A DNA stretch of 41,840 bases from a virus: positions 1 through 41,840 of the IMG/VR virus record IMGVR_UViG_3300043499_000190, one strand, 5' to 3'. How positions within the stretch are numbered: position 1 is the first letter of the stretch; every line of letters begins with the position of its first letter. This document shows positions 38,295 through 41,840 of the stretch, in pieces. The notes beneath the pieces were generated by a model, which did not search any database, had not been told where the DNA came from, and saw only the letters and a program-made list of their open reading frames with translations. Both the position numbers and the translations under genes were made by a program.

Positions 38295-39127
38295 CGGCCT
38301 ACTACAACGAGAACGATCCCGCCGCCGCCGCGTGGCTGCGGGAGCTGATCAAAGCGGGAGAGATCGCGGACGGCGCGGTCGATGACCGTGGAATCGAAGA
38401 GGTCACGGCGCATGACGTTCGGGGGTTCACGCAATGCCACTGGTTTGGGGGGATTGGAGCCTGGAGCCTCGCTCTGCGGCGCGGCGGCTGGGACGACGAC
38501 AGGCCGGTCTGGACCGCCAGCCTGCCCTGCCAGCCCTTCTCCGCCGCCGGGAAGCGAGAGGGAGTCGAGGACCGAAGACACCTCTGGCCCGTGTTCTTCG
38601 CGTTGTTGCTCGCCGGCAAGCCGCGCGCTGTCCCGGTCCTTGGCGAGCAGGTTAGCGGTCGAGGCGGCCTCGAGTGGTTCGACATTGTATCGGCTGACCT
38701 GGAAGGTGAGGGATACGCCGTCGGGGCGGTCGATACCTGCGCTGCGGGGTTCGGCGCGCCGCACCTCAGACAACGGCTTTACTGGCTCGCGGACGGGCTG
38801 GCCGACGCCGACGAAGGGAAACGCGGACGGATCGCAGATGGCGAAGGACGCGACCGCGACCGGCAGGCGGGCGGACGGGACGAAGGCGACGGTGAGCCTG
38901 AACCATGTCGCGACGCTCGCCGCCGGCCCGGCCCGGTTAACGGCTACTGGGCTGGATGTGACTGGGTATATTGTAGAGATGGACGCTGGCGGCCAGTTGA
39001 ACCCGGCGCATTCCCGTTGGCTACAGGGGCTCCCGCCAGAGTGGGGCTCCTGCGGGGTTACGGCAATTCTCTCTGTGTCCCGCAAGCGGAAGCCTTCGTC
39101 AGGGCGGCCATCGACGCCCTCTGGTGA
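38291..39127 (+). CDS. DNA cytosine C5 methyltransferase
   Basis: 278 aa from ATG 38291 (overlapping the previous stop as ATGA; an in-frame ATG at 38285 adds two residues). Motif I is HWFGGIGAW, motif IV SLPCQPFSAAG with catalytic Cys80, motif VI GEQV (the usual ENV has Gln instead of Asn), motif VIII APHLRQRLYW, and motifs IX-X end with RVGLLRGYGNSLCVPQ. The target-recognition part is short and Gly/Asp/Arg-rich. It probably shields phage DNA from restriction. The stretch also carries an open +1 frame (38382-39146) that resembles a conserved phage protein. Confidence 0.88.
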   Translation: MTAYYNENDPAAAAWLRELIKAGEIADGAVDDRGIEEVTAHDVRGFTQCHWFGGIGAWSLALRRGGWDDDRPVWTASLPCQPFSAAGKREGVEDRRHLWPVFFALLLAGKPRAVPVLGEQVSGRGGLEWFDIVSADLEGEGYAVGAVDTCAAGFGAPHLRQRLYWLADGLADADEGKRGRIADGEGRDRDRQAGGRDEGDGEPEPCRDARRRPGPVNGYWAGCDWVYCRDGRWRPVEPGAFPLATGAPARVGLLRGYGNSLCVPQAEAFVRAAIDALW

Positions 39128-39146
39128 GGCGGAGGAATGGTGGTAG
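38412..39146 (+). CDS. Overlapping frame inside the C5 methyltransferase gene, conserved-looking
   Basis: A +1-frame ORF open from 38382, with ATGs at 38382 and 38412, about 244 aa. It has phrases I remember from phage proteins annotated next to or in place of C5 methyltransferases: SRSLASRL, GSTLYRLTWKVRDTPSGR, SARRTSDN, GWPTPTKGNADGSQ and GGQLNPAHSRWLQGLPPEW. In the main frame the same bases encode motifs VIII-X. Both readings look protein-like. Either both are translated, or one is a constrained shadow; whether it is expressed is unknown. It may be a true overlapping gene, a frame-shifted product or a passive by-product. Confidence 0.4.
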   Translation: MTFGGSRNATGLGGLEPGASLCGAAAGTTTGRSGPPACPASPSPPPGSERESRTEDTSGPCSSRCCSPASRALSRSLASRLAVEAASSGSTLYRLTWKVRDTPSGRSIPALRGSARRTSDNGFTGSRTGWPTPTKGNADGSQMAKDATATGRRADGTKATVSLNHVATLAAGPARLTATGLDVTGYIVEMDAGGQLNPAHSRWLQGLPPEWGSCGVTAILSVSRKRKPSSGRPSTPSGEAEEWW

Positions 39147-39173
39147 CGAGAAGAAGAAACCGAGGGGGTGGCG

Positions 39174-41801
39174 ATGACGAAGAACAACGATGACAAAACA
39201 CGAGGACTGAACCTACGGAATATCCCCGGCCTGGCGGCGATGCTGGCCGTCGATCGCTGGTGTCTCTGGTACTGGCGCGTGCTGATCCGAAAGGACGGGA
39301 AGCGGGGGCGGACGAAAGTGCCGGTCATCCCCGGAACGGGCGTCGGGGTTCAGGTCAACGGACTGGTGGGGGTGGTCGGATATGACGCCGCCCGCGCGGC
39401 CGTGCTGGCCGAAAGCGCCGCCGGGGCTGGCTGGCGCATGAAAGACGATTTCGGGCGCGTGGCCATCGATATCGATCACTGTCGCGACCCTCGGACGGGG
39501 AAGATCGATGCGTGGGCGCTGGCGATCCTGGCGGCGGCGCCAGGAGCCTATTGGGAGGTGACGCCCTCGGGGACGGGGATACGGGTCATAGGGCGGCTGG
39601 GAGGCGCCCCAGAGGCGTTCCAGGGGCGCCTGCGGGTGAAGGCATGGGTAGATGGGTTGGAGGCGGCCAGCGCCGAGGAACGGGCCTGGTGGGGGGAAGG
39701 GATAAGGCCAGGGGCGGCGGTGGAGATATTCCACGCCTGCGCGCGGTTTTTGACGGTCACGGGGTGGAATGGGACCGGGGACTGCACGATCGATATATCG
39801 GCCGTCGTGGAATGGCTGATGGAACGGGCCGAGAAAGGGAGGACGATCGAGGGAAAGGCGAGCGTCGCCGCCGATGACGATGGGCTCTCTCTGCGGGGAC
39901 ATATCGAGGATGTCGTCGCGGCCCTCGGGGTTATCCCGAACGATGACCTCGGGTGGGATGACTGGTCGAAGATCGGAATGGCCGTCTGGGGCGCCACGGG
40001 CGGTAGCGAAGACGGATACGAGGCATTCAGGGAGTGGAGCGCGAAGAGCGGCAAGCACGACGACGCGGCCTGCCGCGAGCGGTGGGACCACTGGATGCGC
40101 TCGCCGCCCGACCGGCTCGGGAGCGGGACGTTGCTGTACGAGGCGAACAAGGCCGATCCGGCGTGGATAAGGCCAACCCGCCGGCCTTTTGGTGGTAGCG
40201 GCGGGGGCGTGACCCGCCGCCGCGTCAAGATCATCGCCGGCGAGCTGCACCATCTGGCATCGGAAGGCGAGGCGGCCATCATCGCCTCGGGCCTGCCCGT
40301 GTTTCAACGCGCCATGCTGGTGCGCCCCGCCATCATGGAAATGGACGCCGCCGATGGCGGCAAGACGCAGGTGACCGGCCTGCATCGTCTCGACGCGCCA
40401 GGGATGCTGGATCTGTTCTGCCAGACCGGCGAATGGATGAAATACAGCCGGATGCTCAAGAAAGACGTGAAGGCGGACCCGCCGGAAGTGGTGGCCAACA
40501 TCTTGTTGAAACGAGAAGGGGAATGGAACTTCCCTTATCTGCGCGGCATCATCGCGCACCCGACGATCCGACACGACGGAACACTGCTGGATCGAAACGG
40601 ATACGACCCGGCCAGCGGATATTATCTGGCGCTGCCGCCCGGCCTGAACATGCCCTCGATCAGCGAGAAGCCCTCGAAAGGCGAATGCGTCCGCGCGATG
40701 GAGGAACTGGAAGGGCTGCTGGTCGAGTTCCCGTTCATCGACGACGGCGGAGCGTCGAGATCCGTCGCGTTGTCGCTGCTCATCACGGCGGTGGTCCGCG
40801 CCGCCATGGATGTGGCGCCCATTCACGGCGCGACGGCGCCGATAAGGGGCAGCGGGAAATCGTTCCTCTACGATATCGCCGGAGCGATCGTGTACGGCGG
40901 CCGCTGCCCGGTCATATACGCCGGCAACAGTAGCGACGAACTGGAGAAGAAGCTGAACGGGCTGCTGCTACAGGGCGCGACACTGTTCAGCATCGATAAT
41001 CTCAATATCCCCCTTGAAGGGGATCTGATCTGTCAGATCGCCACTCAATCGGTGCTCGGCCTGCGGCGGCTGGGGCGATCGGACATGCACCAGACACCCA
41101 ACAGCGCGCTGGCCGGCGTGACCGGGAATAATCTGGTGGTCATGGAGGACGTGACGCGCCGCGTGGTCCTGGCATCGATGGACGCCAAAGTGGAGCGGCC
41201 GGAATATCGGAGATTCACGGCCAACCCCTTCAGGACGGTGCTGAAGGACCGAGGGAGATACATCGCCGCCATCCTGACGATCGTCAGAGGATACCTGACG
41301 GCGGGCGAGAAGAGCGCGCCCGATGCCCTCGCATCGTTCGATGACTACACCCGCTTCGTGCGCGGCCCCCTGGTGTGGCTGGGCATGGCCGACCCCGCCG
41401 CCACCATGGACAAGCTCCACGAAGCCGATCCCGTCCTGGTGGGCCTGCGGAGCGTCATGGCCGCCTGGGAAGCGGCGATCGGCCTGAACAAGCCAATGAC
41501 CGCCGCCGGAGCGATCGAAGCGGCGCAAAGCCAGGAGTTCGAAGACACTCCCGCCAATGAAACCGAGGTCGCCAAAAAGGCGAGGGAAGGACGGGATAAA
41601 GCCCTCCGCGACGCGAAGCACGCCCTTGGACTGGCGTTGTCCGGCATCAGCCGGAACGGGACGAAGGTCACGCCAAGGGAACTGGGGTTTTGGCTCGGCC
41701 GCCATGCCAACGGCATCGCCGGAGGGAAATGCTTCAAGGGGAAAGTGGATTCACACAGCAAGGTCACGCTGTGGACATTGGAGGGCGTGGATAAGGGGTA
41801 G
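39174..41801 (+). CDS. Primase-polymerase / helicase fusion
   Basis: 875 aa from ATG 39174 (GGGGG site 7 bases upstream; GTG 39168 is an alternative). The N-terminus is a primase-polymerase of the archaeo-eukaryotic type: D99-x-D101 in VAIDIDHC, SGTG at about 132-135 and AVEIFHACARFLTVTG near 182-198. A middle helical part (about 262-310, WDDWSKIGMAVWGATGG...ACRERWDHW) looks like a PriCT linker. The C-terminal ATPase has Walker A IRGSGKS at about 557-563 and Walker B ATLFSIDN. It should prime and unwind at phage origins. It is the last gene of the window and lies next to the junction inverted repeat. Confidence 0.88.
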   Translation: MTKNNDDKTRGLNLRNIPGLAAMLAVDRWCLWYWRVLIRKDGKRGRTKVPVIPGTGVGVQVNGLVGVVGYDAARAAVLAESAAGAGWRMKDDFGRVAIDIDHCRDPRTGKIDAWALAILAAAPGAYWEVTPSGTGIRVIGRLGGAPEAFQGRLRVKAWVDGLEAASAEERAWWGEGIRPGAAVEIFHACARFLTVTGWNGTGDCTIDISAVVEWLMERAEKGRTIEGKASVAADDDGLSLRGHIEDVVAALGVIPNDDLGWDDWSKIGMAVWGATGGSEDGYEAFREWSAKSGKHDDAACRERWDHWMRSPPDRLGSGTLLYEANKADPAWIRPTRRPFGGSGGGVTRRRVKIIAGELHHLASEGEAAIIASGLPVFQRAMLVRPAIMEMDAADGGKTQVTGLHRLDAPGMLDLFCQTGEWMKYSRMLKKDVKADPPEVVANILLKREGEWNFPYLRGIIAHPTIRHDGTLLDRNGYDPASGYYLALPPGLNMPSISEKPSKGECVRAMEELEGLLVEFPFIDDGGASRSVALSLLITAVVRAAMDVAPIHGATAPIRGSGKSFLYDIAGAIVYGGRCPVIYAGNSSDELEKKLNGLLLQGATLFSIDNLNIPLEGDLICQIATQSVLGLRRLGRSDMHQTPNSALAGVTGNNLVVMEDVTRRVVLASMDAKVERPEYRRFTANPFRTVLKDRGRYIAAILTIVRGYLTAGEKSAPDALASFDDYTRFVRGPLVWLGMADPAATMDKLHEADPVLVGLRSVMAAWEAAIGLNKPMTAAGAIEAAQSQEFEDTPANETEVAKKAREGRDKALRDAKHALGLALSGISRNGTKVTPRELGFWLGRHANGIAGGKCFKGKVDSHSKVTLWTLEGVDKG

Positions 41802-41810
41802 TTACCTTTT
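41793..41810 (+). other. Weak hairpin with short T-run after the primase gene
   Basis: AAGG (41793-41796) and CCTT (41805-41808) can pair around an 8-base loop, followed by TTG. The stem is only 4 bp, so termination here would be inefficient; most transcripts would probably continue into the junction hairpin and the nuclease gene. Confidence 0.25.
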
Positions 41811-41820
41811 GTCATTTTAG

Positions 41821-41840
41821 CATTTGCGGGGTCAGCGGGT
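41821..41840. repeat. Right arm of the junction inverted repeat
   Basis: These last 20 bases are the perfect reverse complement of 29-48. Joined end to end, the two arms form a 20-bp stem with a 28-base loop that itself holds a 7-bp hairpin. The arm lies 19 bp after the primase stop. Confidence 0.85.

Noticed and set aside
37967-39328. 453-codon antisense frame across HTH and C5 methyltransferase genes
   Set aside because: Ser/Arg/Pro-rich shadow sequence without recognisable phrases, unlike the +1 sense frame reported as a finding.
39213-40826. 537-codon open frame antisense to the primase-helicase
   Set aside because: Product is low-complexity His/Arg/Pro-rich sequence with no motif, and it lies fully under a well-supported gene; GC-rich codon structure explains it.
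1-41840. tRNA genes or a T7-type RNA polymerase
   Set aside because: No cloverleaf-like sequence and no single-subunit RNA polymerase motifs were noticed in reading; a dedicated search could still find a tRNA.

Overview
The window looks like an essentially complete genome of a tailed, podovirus-like phage with high GC content and very tight packing. Supporting this are a terminase large subunit, a large portal protein, a scaffold, a DUF5309 (SU10-type) capsid protein, and three large internal virion proteins in the order seen in T7-like ejection modules (a GNAT-like small protein, a gp14-like protein and a lysozyme-bearing giant). No integrase, tRNA, CRISPR array or phage RNA polymerase was seen, so a lytic phage that uses the host polymerase is the simplest reading. 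The host cannot be read directly; base composition and protein families (DUF5681, DUF3309-like) fit an alphaproteobacterium, which is inference.

Layout. 1-1260 (+): tail of the replication/recombination unit (nuclease, RuvC-like resolvase) ending in a hairpin. 1260-2010 (-): three tiny genes with a shared leader. 2116-29316 (+): DNA packaging, head, adaptor, fibres, nozzle and internal virion proteins. 29318-37153 (-): an overlapping operon with a regulator, SNF2-type helicase, RecB-like nuclease, winged helix protein, ssDNA-binding protein, DNA methyltransferase, family A DNA polymerase and two small membrane proteins that may act in lysis. 37201-41801 (+): small Zn/HTH proteins, a C5 methyltransferase and a primase-helicase. 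Read as a circle, this last unit runs through the contig ends into the nuclease and RuvC genes at 73-1247, and the junction itself is a 20-bp perfect inverted repeat around a second nested hairpin.

Three free-standing homing-type endonucleases (one HNH-AP2, two endonuclease VII-like) interrupt the structural block. All are antisense, and each has its stop codon 4-6 bp from the stop codon of the gene before it.

The most interesting points are: (1) the C5 methyltransferase gene, where a second reading frame also looks like a conserved phage protein; (2) the nested inverted repeat at the genome junction; (3) a HiPIP-like four-cysteine module fused to a tail-fibre protein; (4) a HExxH protein in the head block; (5) a start codon shared on opposite strands by a homing endonuclease and a fibre gene; (6) a Shine-Dalgarno/hairpin arrangement before the scaffold gene. 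All functional calls come from motif reading and family memory; no database search was run.
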